Below, piece by piece: positions 16,069 through 25,329 of a stretch of 64,000 nt of DNA. Under the pieces are notes generated by a model. It ran no database searches and was not told the origin of the DNA. It saw only the letters and a program-made list of their open reading frames with translations. A program made the position numbers and the translations under genes. The DNA comes from Frigoribacterium sp. PhB116 (GTDB lineage Bacteria; Actinomycetota; Actinomycetes; Actinomycetales; Microbacteriaceae), in the NCBI RefSeq assembly GCF_004364285.1, contig NZ_SOBE01000002.1, positions 248,001-312,000 of the forward strand, in the 5' to 3' direction. The stretch's first letter is position 1. Every line of letters begins with the position of its first letter.

Positions 16069-17784
16069 TCAGACGGCCGTGAGCAGGTGGTGCTCCTCGA
16101 CCGCCTCCAGCGCGAGCACCTTGTAGCCCTCGCCCTCGAAGAACACCGTCATGCGGTCGCCCTCGGTGCTCATCACCGTGCCCTCGCCCCAGGCCGGGTG
16201 CGAGACGCGGGTGTCGGGGGCGAAGAGGGGAGCGTGCTCCGGGGCGTCGCCCCGCGCCTCCTCGGCTTCGGTCGGGCGGTCGGGCTCGGCCGCAGCGGCA
16301 CGGCAGTCGTCGCAGTTGCCGCAGCGCTCGGGCGCCTCCTCGCCGAAGTAGCCGAGCAGGAACCGCCGACGGCAGCCGTGCGACTCGGCGTACGTGCGCA
16401 TCATCTCGATGCGCGACTTCTCGACCCGCTCGCGTCCCTCGGCGACCTGGCGCGCCTCCTCGGCCGCCTCCTTCGAGGTGAGGTCGTTGGTGGCCTCGTA
16501 GCCCTTCGTCGTCTCGGCGATCACGCCCGCCTCGAGCAGCAGGTCGACGAGCCGCGAGACCTGCCGCGGCTTGAGCCCGGTCGCCTCGGTGATCGCCTTG
16601 CGCTTCACCGGCCCCGAAGAGGCGCGGATCGCCTCATGCACCCGCCGCAGCTCGGCTCGTGACGGCAGCCCCGCGGCGAAGAACGACCGCATCGACAGGT
16701 CTTCCGCCCGGTAGTGCAGGGTCGCGTCGGCCGGCTCGCCGTCACGCCCGGCCCGACCGATCTCCTGGTAGTAGGCGTCGAGCGACTCGGGCACGTCGGC
16801 GTGCACGACGAACCGGACGTCGGGCTTGTCGATGCCCATGCCGAAGGCACTCGTCGCGACGATCACGTCGATCTCGCCGGCGTGGAAGCGCTCGTGCAGG
16901 GCGCCCCGCTCGGCCGAGCGGAGGCCCGCGTGGTACGCCTCGACGGTGCGGTCGGGGCAGCGCTCTCCGATCTCGTCGGCGTAGCGCTCGCTCTCCTTGC
17001 GGGTGGCGACGTAGACGATGCCCGGCGTCGTGAGCTCGGCGACCTGCTCCACGATCGCCCGGCGCTTCTCAGCCTCGTCTTCGTGGCGGTGCACGGCGAG
17101 CGACAGGTTCGGGCGGTCGAAGCCACGGCTGATCACGAGCGGGTCGCGCAGCCGCAGCCGCGCGATCACCTCGTCGCGCACCGGGCCGGAGCCGGTCGCC
17201 GTCAGCGCGAGCACCGGCGGTCGGCCCAGCCGCTCGACGATCTCGCCCAGGTGCAGGTAGTCGGGCCGGAAGTCGTGGCCCCACGACGACACGCAGTGCG
17301 CCTCGTCGACGACCAGCAGGGACACGCCCGCGCGCGCCAGCCGCTCGACCGTCTCGTCGCGGGCCAGCTGCTCGGGGGCCAGGAACACGTAGGTGACCTC
17401 GCCGGCGTCGACGCGCCGCCAGCTCTCGTCGTTCTCGTCGTCGGTGTGGCCCGAGTTGACGTCGACGGCGGGCGGGGCGTCGGGGTGCCCGACGAGCCCG
17501 GCGACCTGGTCGGCCTGCAGGGCGATCAGCGGCGAGACGACGACGGTCGGGCCGTCGAGCAGCGCGCCCGCGACCTGGTAGATCGCGCTCTTGCCGAAGC
17601 CCGTGGGCATGATGCCGAACGTGTCGCGCCCCGCGAGCAGGGACTCGACCGCCTCGACCTGGGCGGGCTTGAGGTCGTCCCACTCGAAGAGGCGGGCGGC
17701 GACGTCGGCGATGCGGTCGCGGTCGGTGCTGTGGGCAGTGCGGGTGCTGGTGCGGGTGCTGCGGGCGGTGCGGGTGGTGGTCAT
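16069..17784 (-). CDS. RecQ-family ATP-dependent DNA helicase
   Basis: This 571-residue superfamily 2 helicase shows Walker [13 protein letters not shown] (residues 59-70; most RecQs have GGGKS), motif Ia [13 protein letters not shown], Walker [20 protein letters not shown] with its aromatic-rich loop, motif III ALTAT, motif [21 protein letters not shown] and motif [17 protein letters not shown] zinc module is present as [11 protein letters not shown] followed by CGNCDDC. An acidic alanine-rich linker and a beta-rich tail follow. The ATG at 17784 has a GAGGA ribosome site. The first 22 residues are a Thr/Arg/Ser repeat encoded by a short GTGCGGGTGCTG-type tandem tract. The gene diverges from sucC. 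It may be a RecQ paralogue rather than the main RecQ. Confidence 0.92.
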   Translation of the reverse strand: MTTTRTARSTRTSTRTAHSTDRDRIADVAARLFEWDDLKPAQVEAVESLLAGRDTFGIMPTGFGKSAIYQVAGALLDGPTVVVSPLIALQADQVAGLVGHPDAPPAVDVNSGHTDDENDESWRRVDAGEVTYVFLAPEQLARDETVERLARAGVSLLVVDEAHCVSSWGHDFRPDYLHLGEIVERLGRPPVLALTATGSGPVRDEVIARLRLRDPLVISRGFDRPNLSLAVHRHEDEAEKRRAIVEQVAELTTPGIVYVATRKESERYADEIGERCPDRTVEAYHAGLRSAERGALHERFHAGEIDVIVATSAFGMGIDKPDVRFVVHADVPESLDAYYQEIGRAGRDGEPADATLHYRAEDLSMRSFFAAGLPSRAELRRVHEAIRASSGPVKRKAITEATGLKPRQVSRLVDLLLEAGVIAETTKGYEATNDLTSKEAAEEARQVAEGRERVEKSRIEMMRTYAESHGCRRRFLLGYFGEEAPERCGNCDDCRAAAAEPDRPTEAEEARGDAPEHAPLFAPDTRVSHPAWGEGTVMSTEGDRMTVFFEGEGYKVLALEAVEEHHLLTAV

Positions 17785-18100
17785 GCGGCGTCCTCGTGGT
17801 GCGTCCCGGCACCGGAGCGCGCCGAGACGGTCCATACGATGCCGGGGGCCACCGACACGCGCGCCGTCCACAGGGGATCGGCAGAGACGCCTCCCCATCC
17901 GTACCCCAGGGCCGGGAGGGTACGCCTCCGCGCCTCCTCAGGTCCGTGCCCGAGAGGGGCCCGGAGGCCAGGCGCTAGGCTGGCCCAGGCCTGTTCGTCC
18001 CGACGTCGAGACAGACGCGAGGTGGGCGACGAGGCCGGTGCCGACTCGGTCGGCAGCCCCTCCAGAGCACTGGCGCAGCGATGCGGATTGGAAGAACAGC
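17785..18100. promoter_or_regulatory. Intergenic region between recQ-like gene and sucC, with sucC promoter
   Basis: This 316-bp divergent spacer has no convincing gene. TAGGCT at 17976-17981 is a TANNNT -10 box on the plus strand, which would give sucC a leader of roughly 110 nt. One copy of the repeated word GCGCCTCCT lies at 17930. I see no clear riboswitch or strong hairpin. Confidence 0.45.
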
Positions 18101-19264
18101 GTGGATCTTTTCGAGTACCAGGCCAGGGACTTGTTCGAGTCCTACGGCGTGCCCGTCCTGCCGGGAGTCGTCGCCGACACCCCGCAGGAGGCGCGGGCCG
18201 CAGCCGAGCAGATGGGCGGCGTGACCGTCGTCAAGGCCCAGGTCAAGGTCGGTGGCCGAGGCAAGGCCGGTGGCGTCAAGGTGGCGAAGACCCCGGACGA
18301 CGCGGAGGCTGCGGCCGAGGCGATCCTCGGGCTCGACATCAAGGGCCACGTCGTCAAGCGCGTCATGGTCGCGGGTGGAGCGCAGATCGCCCAGGAGTTC
18401 TACTTCTCGGTGCTGCTCGACCGGGCGAACCGCTCGTACCTCTCGCTCTGCAGCGTCGAGGGCGGCATGGAGATCGAGCAGCTCGCCGTCGAGAAGCCCG
18501 AGGCCCTCGCCCGCGTCGAGGTCGATCCCCTCGCGGGCATCGACCTCGCGAAGGCCGAGGAGATCGCTCGGGCCGGCGGGTTCCCCGACGAGCTCGTCTC
18601 GAAGGTCGCCCCCGTGCTCGTCAAGCTGTACGAGGTGTACGCCGGCGAGGACGCGACGCTCGTCGAGGTCAACCCGCTCGTGCTGACCGAGCAGGGCGAC
18701 ATCGTCGCCCTCGACGGCAAGGTCACGATCGACGAGAACGCCGACTTCCGCCACCCCGGCCACGCCGACCTCGAGGACGCCGACGCGGCGGACCCGCTCG
18801 AGGCCAAGGCGAAGGCGTCGGGCCTCAACTACGTGAAGCTCGACGGCGAGGTCGGCATCATCGGCAACGGCGCGGGGCTCGTCATGTCGACCCTCGACGT
18901 GGTCGCCTACGCCGGCGAGGCACACGGCGGGGTCAAGCCCGCGAACTTCCTCGACATCGGCGGCGGAGCGAGCGCCGAGGTCATGGCCGCCGGCCTCGAC
19001 GTCATCCTCGGCGACGAGCAGGTCAAGAGCGTCTTCGTGAACGTCTTCGGCGGCATCACGGCATGCGACGCCGTGGCGAACGGCATCGTCTCGGCCCTGG
19101 GCATCCTCGGCGACGCGGCCACCAAGCCGCTCGTCGTGCGCCTCGACGGCAACGCCGTCGACGAGGGCCGACGGATCCTGGCGGAGGCGGCGCACCCGCT
19201 GGTCACCGTCGTCGCGACCATGGACGAGGCTGCCGACAAGGCCGCCGAACTGGCTTCGAAGTAA
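18101..19264 (+). CDS. sucC: Succinyl-CoA synthetase beta subunit
   Basis: This 387-residue ATP-grasp subunit joins SucD in the TCA cycle to interconvert succinyl-CoA and succinate with phosphorylation of ADP or GDP. It starts [19 protein letters not shown] (GTG, with GGAAGA upstream), the usual beta-subunit opening. Later come [18 protein letters not shown] (nucleotide-binding strand), EINPL-type [10 protein letters not shown] and [10 protein letters not shown] (metal site), then [10 protein letters not shown] and [13 protein letters not shown], the C-terminal CoA-ligase half facing the phosphohistidine of SucD. Length equals the family norm. It is followed after 17 bp by sucD in an operon. 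Confidence 0.97.
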   Translation: MDLFEYQARDLFESYGVPVLPGVVADTPQEARAAAEQMGGVTVVKAQVKVGGRGKAGGVKVAKTPDDAEAAAEAILGLDIKGHVVKRVMVAGGAQIAQEFYFSVLLDRANRSYLSLCSVEGGMEIEQLAVEKPEALARVEVDPLAGIDLAKAEEIARAGGFPDELVSKVAPVLVKLYEVYAGEDATLVEVNPLVLTEQGDIVALDGKVTIDENADFRHPGHADLEDADAADPLEAKAKASGLNYVKLDGEVGIIGNGAGLVMSTLDVVAYAGEAHGGVKPANFLDIGGGASAEVMAAGLDVILGDEQVKSVFVNVFGGITACDAVANGIVSALGILGDAATKPLVVRLDGNAVDEGRRILAEAAHPLVTVVATMDEAADKAAELASK

Positions 19265-19281
19265 AGGGACAGAGCACAACC

Positions 19282-20169
19282 ATGTCGATCTTCCTCAACA
19301 AGGACAGCAAGGTCATCGTTCAGGGCATCACCGGCGGCGAGGGCACCAAGCACACGGCGCTGATGCTGAAGGCGGGCACCCAGGTCGTCGGCGGCGTGAA
19401 CGCCCGCAAGGCCGGCACCACCGTCACCCACGGCGACGTCACCCTTCCCGTCTTCGGCACGGTCGCCGAGGCGATCACCGAGACCGGCGCCGACGTCTCG
19501 ATCGTCTTCGTGCCGCCGGCGTTCGCGAAGGACGCCGTCGTCGAGGCCGTCGAGGCGGGCATCCCGCTCGTCGTCGTCATCACCGAGGGCATCCCCGCGC
19601 AGGACGCGGCGGAGTTCTGGGCGCTCGCGAAGTCGAAGGGCGGCGCCACCCGCATCATCGGCCCGAACTGCCCCGGCATCATCACGCCGGGCGAGTCGCT
19701 CGTCGGCATCACGCCGGCGAACATCACCGGCGCCGGCCCGATCGGCCTCGTCTCGAAGTCGGGCACCCTGACCTACCAGATGATGTTCGAGCTGCGCGAC
19801 CTCGGCTTCTCGACCGCCATCGGCATCGGCGGCGACCCGGTCATCGGCACGACGCACATCGACGCCCTCGAGGCGTTCGAGGCCGACCCCGACACCAAGG
19901 CGATCGTGATGATCGGCGAGATCGGCGGCGACGCCGAAGAACGAGCCGCCGACTACATCAAGGCGCACGTGACGAAGCCGGTCGTCGGCTACGTCGCCGG
20001 CTTCACCGCTCCCGAGGGCAAGACGATGGGCCACGCCGGCGCCATCGTCTCCGGCTCGGCGGGCACGGCCCAGGCCAAGAAGGAGGCGCTCGAGGCCGCC
20101 GGGGTCAAGGTCGGCAAGACGCCGAGCGAGACCGCGGCCCTGCTGCGCGAGGTGTACGCGGCCCTCTGA
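19282..20169 (+). CDS. sucD: Succinyl-CoA synthetase alpha subunit
   Basis: This 295-residue subunit binds CoA and carries the phosphorylated histidine of succinyl-CoA synthetase. The Rossmann CoA-binding domain opens with [15 protein letters not shown] and [11 protein letters not shown]. The ligase domain has [23 protein letters not shown] and [15 protein letters not shown], and the catalytic [15 protein letters not shown] gives the phosphohistidine. Length and motifs are complete. The ATG follows AAAGGGAC. It is the second gene of sucCD and is closed by a perfect hairpin directly after the stop. Confidence 0.97.
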   Translation: MSIFLNKDSKVIVQGITGGEGTKHTALMLKAGTQVVGGVNARKAGTTVTHGDVTLPVFGTVAEAITETGADVSIVFVPPAFAKDAVVEAVEAGIPLVVVITEGIPAQDAAEFWALAKSKGGATRIIGPNCPGIITPGESLVGITPANITGAGPIGLVSKSGTLTYQMMFELRDLGFSTAIGIGGDPVIGTTHIDALEAFEADPDTKAIVMIGEIGGDAEERAADYIKAHVTKPVVGYVAGFTAPEGKTMGHAGAIVSGSAGTAQAKKEALEAAGVKVGKTPSETAALLREVYAAL

Positions 20170-20176
20170 GGTCGTC

Positions 20177-20202
20177 GCGCGGTGCCGTGACCGGCACCGC
20201 GC
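20177..20202 (+). terminator. Hairpin terminator of sucCD
   Basis: GCGCGGTGCCG (20177-20187) pairs perfectly with CGGCACCGCGC (20192-20202) around a TGAC loop, 8 bp after the sucD stop. No T-run follows. The position makes it the likely terminator. Confidence 0.75.
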
Positions 20203-20208
20203 CTCCTG

Positions 20209-20270
20209 GGCGGGCGTGTTCGTCCGGCCCGGTCCGTCACGACGGACCGCGGTCGACGCACACGCCCGCC
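20209..20270. repeat. Nested inverted repeat between sucD and the DUF6350 gene
   Basis: An outer stem GGCGGGCGTGT/ACACGCCCGCC (20209-20219 with 20260-20270) encloses an inner perfect stem GGTCCGTC/GACGGACC (20231-20238 with 20241-20248). It lies beyond the sucCD terminator and upstream of the next promoter. It could be a second terminator, an extrusion-prone site or a regulator site. Confidence 0.65.
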
Positions 20271-20325
20271 TTCGTGCGTCCCCGGCTGCTCGGCACGGCA
20301 CGTCGGCCGCCCAGCGGCCCGGCGG

Positions 20326-20331
20326 TACAGT
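20326..20331 (+). promoter_or_regulatory. -10 box TACAGT of the DUF6350 gene (probable leaderless start)
   Basis: TACAGT matches TANNNT and ends 8 nt before the ATG at 20340, which lacks a ribosome site. Transcription starting at the A of the ATG would fit a leaderless mRNA. The -35 is unclear. Confidence 0.5.
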
Positions 20332-20339
20332 CGTGCCCG

Positions 20340-22391
20340 ATGAACCGCCCTGTCACCGCCGTCTTCGCCGCGCTCGAGGCCCTGCTCGTCGTCGGCATCG
20401 GCGTCGGGCTGCCCGTCGTCGTCCTCAGCCTCCTCTGGGCGTTCCAGTACGGCCTCCAGATCGACTGGATCGTCTTCTGGCGCGCCGCCGTCGACATCTG
20501 GCTCGTCGGGCACGGCGTCGACCTCGACCTGCAGCTGGGAGCGGCGACGGCCGCGGCCTCCGGCGTCCCGGGGGCCGAGGCCCCCTTCGCCGTGACGATC
20601 GCCGCGCTCGGCTTCTCGGTCCTGACCGTGCTGCTCGGGGTGCGCGCCGGTCGTGCCGTCGCCGAGACGGCGCACCGTGTCGTCGGGGTCGTCAGCACGG
20701 TCGGGGTCTTCGCCCTGCTGAGCCTGCTGGTCACCGCCACGGCCCAGCATCCCCTGGCCTCGCCCGTCCTGTGGCAGGGGATCGTCCTGCCGACGCTCGT
20801 CTACGCCGTGCCCGTCGTGGTGATGGCCGAGGTCACGCGCCGACGTCGCGGCGAGCCGGCCGACCCCGTCACGGGCGCGCTGTTCTCGGTCGTCGCCCGT
20901 GCGCCACGCACCGCTCGCGTCGTCGCCGCCGCAGGGCTCCGCATCGGCACGGCGAGCGCGGCCGGCGTGCTCGCCGTCTCCGGCGTCGTCGTCGGCGTGC
21001 TGATGCTCACGAACTACGGCGAGCTGATCACCCTCTACGAAGGCGCGCACGCCGGGCTGCTGGGCGGCATCGCCCTGACCCTCGGCCAGCTCGCCCTGCT
21101 GCCCGACCTGGTCGTCTGGGCCGCCTCCTGGTTCGTCGGCCCCGGCTTCGCGCTCGGCACCGGCTCGGGCGTCTCGCCGCTCGGCACCTCGGTGGGGCCG
21201 ATGCCCGCCGTGCCCTTCCTCGGGGCGCTGCCGACCGCCTCCTCGTCGTTCGCCTTCGTCGGGCTGCTCGTGCCGGTCGTCGCCGCGTTCGTCGTGACGA
21301 CCCTGCTGCGCCCGCGGATCGAGCGGCTGCTCGCCGAGTCCGGATCGGCCGACGTGCTGCGTCGCGTGCTCGTCGGGGTCGCCGGCGGAGTCGTCGCCGG
21401 GGTGCTGCTCGGCCTGCTCGCCTGGTCGGCCTCCGGAGCCGCGGGGCCCGGCCGGCTCGCCCACGTCGGGCCCGATCCCCTGCTCGTCGGCGCGTTCGGG
21501 GCCCTCGAGGTCGCCGTGCCCTCCGTGCTGGCGATGGTCGTGTCGCTTCGGAGCTTCCTCGGGCACGACGACGACTCGGCGGCTGCTCCCGCAGGAGGCG
21601 CGCGTCCGGCCGACGACGTCGAGACCGGCCCGCAGCCGGTGCTGTCGGGCACGTCCCCGTGGTCGCGGTCGTCGACGGGTGCTACGGCCACGATCTCCGG
21701 CCTCGCGCCGGAGCGCGCGTCCGGCCACTCGCCTGAGCGCACGGCCGACGACCGGACCGGCGCTGGCGGAGGCGGAGGCGCCGCCGCCCGCCTCGGATCC
21801 GACCACGACGAGACGACCGATCTCGGCGCGGAGCCTCTCGTGCCCTCGTCCGGCGCCGGGGCCGACGGCGCCGAGGCCGACGGCGACGCGGGCGACGAGA
21901 CCGACCGCGCGGCCGGCCGGCGACGCCGACTGGGGGAGCGGCTGCGTCGGTTCCGTCCGCATCGCCGCACCGACGGCACGGACAGCGGGGACCGCACGGA
22001 CAGCGGGGACCGCGCGGACAGCAAGGACAGCGGTGACCACGCGGCCGGCGGGGACGGATCGGCTCACACGCACGACGGAGCCGCTGCTCGGTCGGACGCC
22101 CGGACGCCTCCGGCCACCGAGGCCGACACGGGCGAGACCGCCGTCGTCGAGACGGGGCTGCGCGCGCCCGGCGACCGCGTCCACGACCCCCGCGAGGTGC
22201 ACGTCGACGCGGCGCGCGCCGCGCGTGCCGCACGCGACCGGGATCGCGACCACGCCCGCGACCGCGAGGAGCACGACGACGAGCGCGACGGCCCCGCCCC
22301 GTGGTGGCGCAGGCTCGGAGCGACCGCCGACCGGCCGGCCCCGGGGCCCGACGACGACGAGACCGAGCCGGTCCGCGGTCTCGACCGCTGA
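20340..22391 (+). CDS. DUF6350 multi-spanning membrane protein (PerM-like)
   Basis: This 683-residue protein has about nine hydrophobic segments in residues 1-400, starting with FAALEALLVVGIGVGLPVVV, followed by a long disordered acidic tail rich in Asp, Arg, Thr and Gly with tandem DSGDR repeats (about 545-565). Its place between sucCD and purNH and its topology match the actinobacterial DUF6350 family. In mycobacteria a relative at this locus (PerM) is linked to cell division under stress. The membrane part contains TNYGELITLYEGAHAGLLGG, a polar loop conserved in such proteins. The start is placed at the ATG directly behind the TACAGT -10 box; no ribosome site supports any longer version. 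Confidence 0.8.
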   Translation: MNRPVTAVFAALEALLVVGIGVGLPVVVLSLLWAFQYGLQIDWIVFWRAAVDIWLVGHGVDLDLQLGAATAAASGVPGAEAPFAVTIAALGFSVLTVLLGVRAGRAVAETAHRVVGVVSTVGVFALLSLLVTATAQHPLASPVLWQGIVLPTLVYAVPVVVMAEVTRRRRGEPADPVTGALFSVVARAPRTARVVAAAGLRIGTASAAGVLAVSGVVVGVLMLTNYGELITLYEGAHAGLLGGIALTLGQLALLPDLVVWAASWFVGPGFALGTGSGVSPLGTSVGPMPAVPFLGALPTASSSFAFVGLLVPVVAAFVVTTLLRPRIERLLAESGSADVLRRVLVGVAGGVVAGVLLGLLAWSASGAAGPGRLAHVGPDPLLVGAFGALEVAVPSVLAMVVSLRSFLGHDDDSAAAPAGGARPADDVETGPQPVLSGTSPWSRSSTGATATISGLAPERASGHSPERTADDRTGAGGGGGAAARLGSDHDETTDLGAEPLVPSSGAGADGAEADGDAGDETDRAAGRRRRLGERLRRFRPHRRTDGTDSGDRTDSGDRADSKDSGDHAAGGDGSAHTHDGAAARSDARTPPATEADTGETAVVETGLRAPGDRVHDPREVHVDAARAARAARDRDRDHARDREEHDDERDGPAPWWRRLGATADRPAPGPDDDETEPVRGLDR

Positions 22392-22407
22392 CCCGCTCCT
22401 CCTCGGG

Positions 22408-22462
22408 CCTAGAGGGTCCAGAGGATCCGGAGGGCCCAGAGGACCCAGAGGACCCGGAAGCC
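22408..22462. repeat. Short imperfect tandem repeat upstream of purN
   Basis: Units related to CCAGAGGA(C/T)CC(A/G) recur about five times (GGGTCCAGAGGATCCGGAGG, CCCAGAGGACCCAGAGGACC). The tract lies between the DUF6350 stop and the purN promoter, with no coding support. It looks like slippage-prone DNA. Confidence 0.6.
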
Positions 22463-22494
22463 GCCGAAGCCCCGGGGGCCCCCGCCTCGGCCAC

Positions 22495-22500
22495 TAGGCT
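22495..22500 (+). promoter_or_regulatory. -10 box TAGGCT of purNH (probable leaderless start)
   Basis: TAGGCT fits TANNNT and lies 6 nt before the purN GTG at 22507, with no ribosome site between. This is the same arrangement as at several other genes in the window. Confidence 0.55.
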
Positions 22501-22506
22501 TGCCGG

Positions 22507-23100
22507 GTGCTGAAGCTCGTGGTGCTCATCTCCGGTGGCGGCTCGAACCTGCGTGCCCTGCTCGAGGCCGCGCACCACGACAGCTACCCCGCCCGCGTCG
22601 TCGCCGTCGGTGCCGACCGCGAGGCCGACGGCCTCGAGCACGCCGAGCACTTCGGGGTGCCGACGTTCACCGTGCCGTTCTCGAGCTTCGACGACCGGGC
22701 GTCGTGGGGCGACGAGCTGCTCGCGCAGATCCGCCAGTGGCAGCCCGACCTCGTCGTGCTGAGCGGCTTCATGCGGCTGCTGCCCGTCGGGGTCGTCGAC
22801 GCGCTCAGCCCGCACCTGATCAACACCCACCCGGCGTACCTGCCCGAGTTCCCGGGCGCGCACGGCGTGCGGGACGCGATCGCGGCCGGCGTCGACCAGA
22901 CCGGCGCGAGCGTCATCGTCGTCGACGCCGGCGTCGACAGCGGCCCGATCCTGGCGCAGCGCCGCATCCCCGTGCTGCCGGGCGACGACGAGTCGTCGCT
23001 CCACGACCGCATCAAGATCGTCGAGCGCGAGCTGCTGGTGCAGACCGTGCGCGAGATCGCCGACGGAACGACCGACCTCGAGGAGACGAGACCCGCATGA
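22507..23100 (+). CDS. purN: Phosphoribosylglycinamide formyltransferase
   Basis: This 197-residue enzyme transfers a formyl group from 10-formyl-THF to GAR in the third step of purine synthesis. The family glycine loop [15 protein letters not shown] is at the N-terminus. The folate/catalytic core has LSGFMRLLP, then [15 protein letters not shown] with the catalytic Asn-His pair, and [13 protein letters not shown] with the conserved Asp. Length is typical (about 190-210). The start is a GTG directly behind a -10 box. Its stop overlaps the purH ATG (ATGA), so purN and purH are translationally coupled. Confidence 0.95.
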   Translation: MLKLVVLISGGGSNLRALLEAAHHDSYPARVVAVGADREADGLEHAEHFGVPTFTVPFSSFDDRASWGDELLAQIRQWQPDLVVLSGFMRLLPVGVVDALSPHLINTHPAYLPEFPGAHGVRDAIAAGVDQTGASVIVVDAGVDSGPILAQRRIPVLPGDDESSLHDRIKIVERELLVQTVREIADGTTDLEETRPA

Positions 23101-24758
23101 GCGGCCACCAGATCGACCCCAGCCTCTACCGCGACCGGGACGCCGTCCCCGTGCGTCGTGCGCTCATCAGCGTGAGCGACAAGACCGGACTCCTCGACCT
23201 GGCCGAGGCGCTCGCCACGGCGGGTGTCGAGATCGTGTCGACGGGCTCGACCGCGTCGACCATCCGCGACGCAGGACACGACGTCACCGACGTGAGCGCC
23301 GTCACCGGGTTCCCCGAGTCGCTCGACGGACGGGTCAAGACGCTGCACCCCGGCATCCACGCGGGAGTGCTCGCCGACCTGCGCCTCGAGTCGCACGAGC
23401 AGCAGCTCGCCGAGCTCGACATCGCGCCGTTCCAGCTCGTCGTCGTCAACCTCTACCCGTTCGTCGAGACGGTCGCGTCGGGTGCCGAGGCGCCGGCCGT
23501 GATCGAGAACATCGACATCGGCGGGCCTGCCCTCGTGCGCGCCGCCGCCAAGAACCACGCGAACGTGGCCATCGCCGTGTCGCCCGCCAGCTACGGGCAG
23601 ATCGTCAAGTCGCTCACGCTCGGCGGCACCACCCTGGCCCAGCGGCAGCGCCTGGCCGGTGAGGCCTTCGCGCACACCGCCGCCTACGACACGGCCGTCG
23701 CCGCCTGGTTCGCCGAGAACGTCGGGGCGCGGGCCGAGCACGAGGCCGGTGCCGACGCGGCGACCACAGCCGAGGAGGCGCGGGCCGGGTCGGCAGCGTT
23801 CGACGCCCCCCAGCACGTCGTCCTCGAGGGCACGCGGCAGGCCACGCTCCGCTACGGCGAGAACTCGCACCAGCAGGCGGCGCTGTACGCGTCGCCCGAG
23901 GGCGCCGGCATCGCCCAGGCAGAGCAGCTGCACGGCAAGGAGATGTCGTACAACAACTACGTCGACGCCGACGCCGCCCTGCGCGCCGCCTACGACTTTG
24001 CCGAGCCGGCCGTGGCGATCATCAAGCACGCCAACCCCTGCGGCATCGCCGTCGCCTCGGCGGACGCCGTCGACGCGATCGCCGACGCGCACCGTCGCGC
24101 CCACGCCTGCGACCCCGTGTCGGCCTACGGCGGCGTCATCGCCGCGAACCGCCCGGTGACCCTCGCCATGGCCGAGACGGTGAAGGACATCTTCACCGAG
24201 GTCGTCATCGCCCCCGCCTTCGAGCCCGAGGCGCTGGCGCTGCTGCAGACGAAGAAGAACATCCGGCTGCTCGTGCTGCCGGCCGACTTCGCCCGCCCGA
24301 CCGTCGAGGCGCGGCAGATCTCGGGCGGCCTGCTCGTGCAGCAGGTCGACTCGTTCGACGCCTTCTCCTCGCAGGGCTGGACGCTGGCCGCGGGCGACGA
24401 GGTCGATGCCGCCACGCGCGCCGACCTCGAGTTCGCCTGGCGGGCCTGCCGCTCGGTGAAGTCGAACGCGATCCTGCTGGCCGACGCCGGCGCCTCCGTG
24501 GGCGTGGGCATGGGCCAGGTCAACCGGGTCGACTCGTGCCAGCTGGCCGTGACGAGGGCGGGGGAGCGAGCCCGCGGCTCGGTCGCCGCCTCCGACGCGT
24601 TCTTCCCGTTCGCCGACGGCCTGCAGGTGCTGCTCGACGCGGGCGTGCGCGCGGTCGTCCAGCCCGGCGGGTCGATCCGCGACGACGAGGTCGTCGCGGC
24701 GGCCGCCGCCGCGGGCGTCACGATGTACTTCACCGGCGAGCGGCACTTCTTCCACTGA
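23097..24758 (+). CDS. purH: Bifunctional AICAR formyltransferase / IMP cyclohydrolase
   Basis: This 553-residue enzyme performs the last two steps of IMP synthesis. The N-terminal cyclohydrolase domain (about 1-160) has the MGS-like fold: [44 protein letters not shown] and NLYPF. The C-terminal transformylase has [25 protein letters not shown] (conserved Lys-His), [31 protein letters not shown] and [10 protein letters not shown]. The final [12 protein letters not shown] is the usual family end. Length is slightly above the 520-530 norm because of an acidic linker ([18 protein letters not shown]). A 16-bp perfect hairpin follows the stop. Confidence 0.97.
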   Translation: MSGHQIDPSLYRDRDAVPVRRALISVSDKTGLLDLAEALATAGVEIVSTGSTASTIRDAGHDVTDVSAVTGFPESLDGRVKTLHPGIHAGVLADLRLESHEQQLAELDIAPFQLVVVNLYPFVETVASGAEAPAVIENIDIGGPALVRAAAKNHANVAIAVSPASYGQIVKSLTLGGTTLAQRQRLAGEAFAHTAAYDTAVAAWFAENVGARAEHEAGADAATTAEEARAGSAAFDAPQHVVLEGTRQATLRYGENSHQQAALYASPEGAGIAQAEQLHGKEMSYNNYVDADAALRAAYDFAEPAVAIIKHANPCGIAVASADAVDAIADAHRRAHACDPVSAYGGVIAANRPVTLAMAETVKDIFTEVVIAPAFEPEALALLQTKKNIRLLVLPADFARPTVEARQISGGLLVQQVDSFDAFSSQGWTLAAGDEVDAATRADLEFAWRACRSVKSNAILLADAGASVGVGMGQVNRVDSCQLAVTRAGERARGSVAASDAFFPFADGLQVLLDAGVRAVVQPGGSIRDDEVVAAAAAAGVTMYFTGERHFFH

Positions 24759-24775
24759 GCCGTCGAGTCGTCGTC

Positions 24776-24812
24776 GACGGACGCCCCGGCCCATGCGGCC
24801 GGGGCGTCCGTC
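24776..24812 (+). terminator. Perfect 16-bp hairpin terminator of purNH
   Basis: GACGGACGCCCCGGCC (24776-24791) and GGCCGGGGCGTCCGTC (24797-24812) are exact complements around a 5-nt CATGC loop, 17 bp after the purH stop. There is no T-tract. Nothing else is encoded in the next 200 bp except a perfect 14-bp tandem duplication GGCCACGGCCGCCA (24878-24905). Confidence 0.8.
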
Positions 24813-24939
24813 GTCCGCCGTCAGCCGGCCGTGGTGGCACGCACGTGCCGCTCCCTCCGCCCGCTCCGCCCGCGCGCGGCCACGGCCGCCAGGCCACGGC
24901 CGCCAGGACACCTGTCGCGCATCTTCTCCTCGCTCGCCC

Positions 24940-24969
24940 TTGCGGGGGAGGTGTCAGCACACATATCCT
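24940..24969 (+). promoter_or_regulatory. Candidate promoter of the 35-codon ORF and ABC exporter
   Basis: TTGCGG (24940-24945) and TATCCT (24964-24969) are 18 bp apart, in an AT-richer stretch (CACATATCCTGAAAAG) that stands out in this sequence. It would give a leader of about 65 nt before the small ORF at 25041. Confidence 0.45.
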
Positions 24970-25040
24970 GAAAAGCTGCTCACAGCCGGTCGCTCGCGAC
25001 TGACATGACGGACGAACGACGACCTGCACAGGAGGACACG

Positions 25041-25148
25041 ATGAACTCGACGCTGACCACGGTGGCCTCGGCCCCCGCCGGTGACCTCGTGCCTGCCTCC
25101 CGCACCTCCGTCGCCGCCCGCCGGGCCGCCCGGACCCTCGTCGGCTAG
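25041..25148 (+). CDS. 35-residue leader ORF upstream of the ABC exporter
   Basis: The ATG at 25041 has a perfect AGGAGG ribosome site 5 nt upstream, among the best in the window. It encodes 35 residues rich in Ala, Thr, Ser and Arg (ending [13 protein letters not shown]). It has no signal peptide or family match that I recognise. The next gene starts 181 bp later without a good ribosome site. A strong start on a tiny ORF before an exporter suggests a regulatory leader peptide, as in drug-responsive ABC systems. It may instead be a real small protein; the sequence alone does not decide. Confidence 0.5.
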   Translation: MNSTLTTVASAPAGDLVPASRTSVAARRAARTLVG

Positions 25149-25329
25149 GCCGACCGGGACGCACGCCGGGCTCGCCGCCAGCACCGCATCTCCTCCACCC
25201 GAGCGCCTCGTGCGCTCCACATCAGGGTCGCCGCCGTGCCCTCCCCAGGGCACCGGGCCGCGACTCCCTCCCCAGCCGGTCGTCGCCGTGACGGCACCGA
25301 CCCTCCAGATCACGACACTTGGATCAGCC

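Noticed and set aside
17785-18100. A coding start of sucC further upstream in the same open frame
   Set aside because: The family N-terminus begins exactly at the GTG at 18101 and the upstream extension has no conserved residue or ribosome site.
22408-22506. A purine riboswitch upstream of purNH
   Set aside because: The -10 box lies 6 nt before the purN start, so there is no leader RNA to hold a riboswitch, and the tract is a simple tandem repeat.
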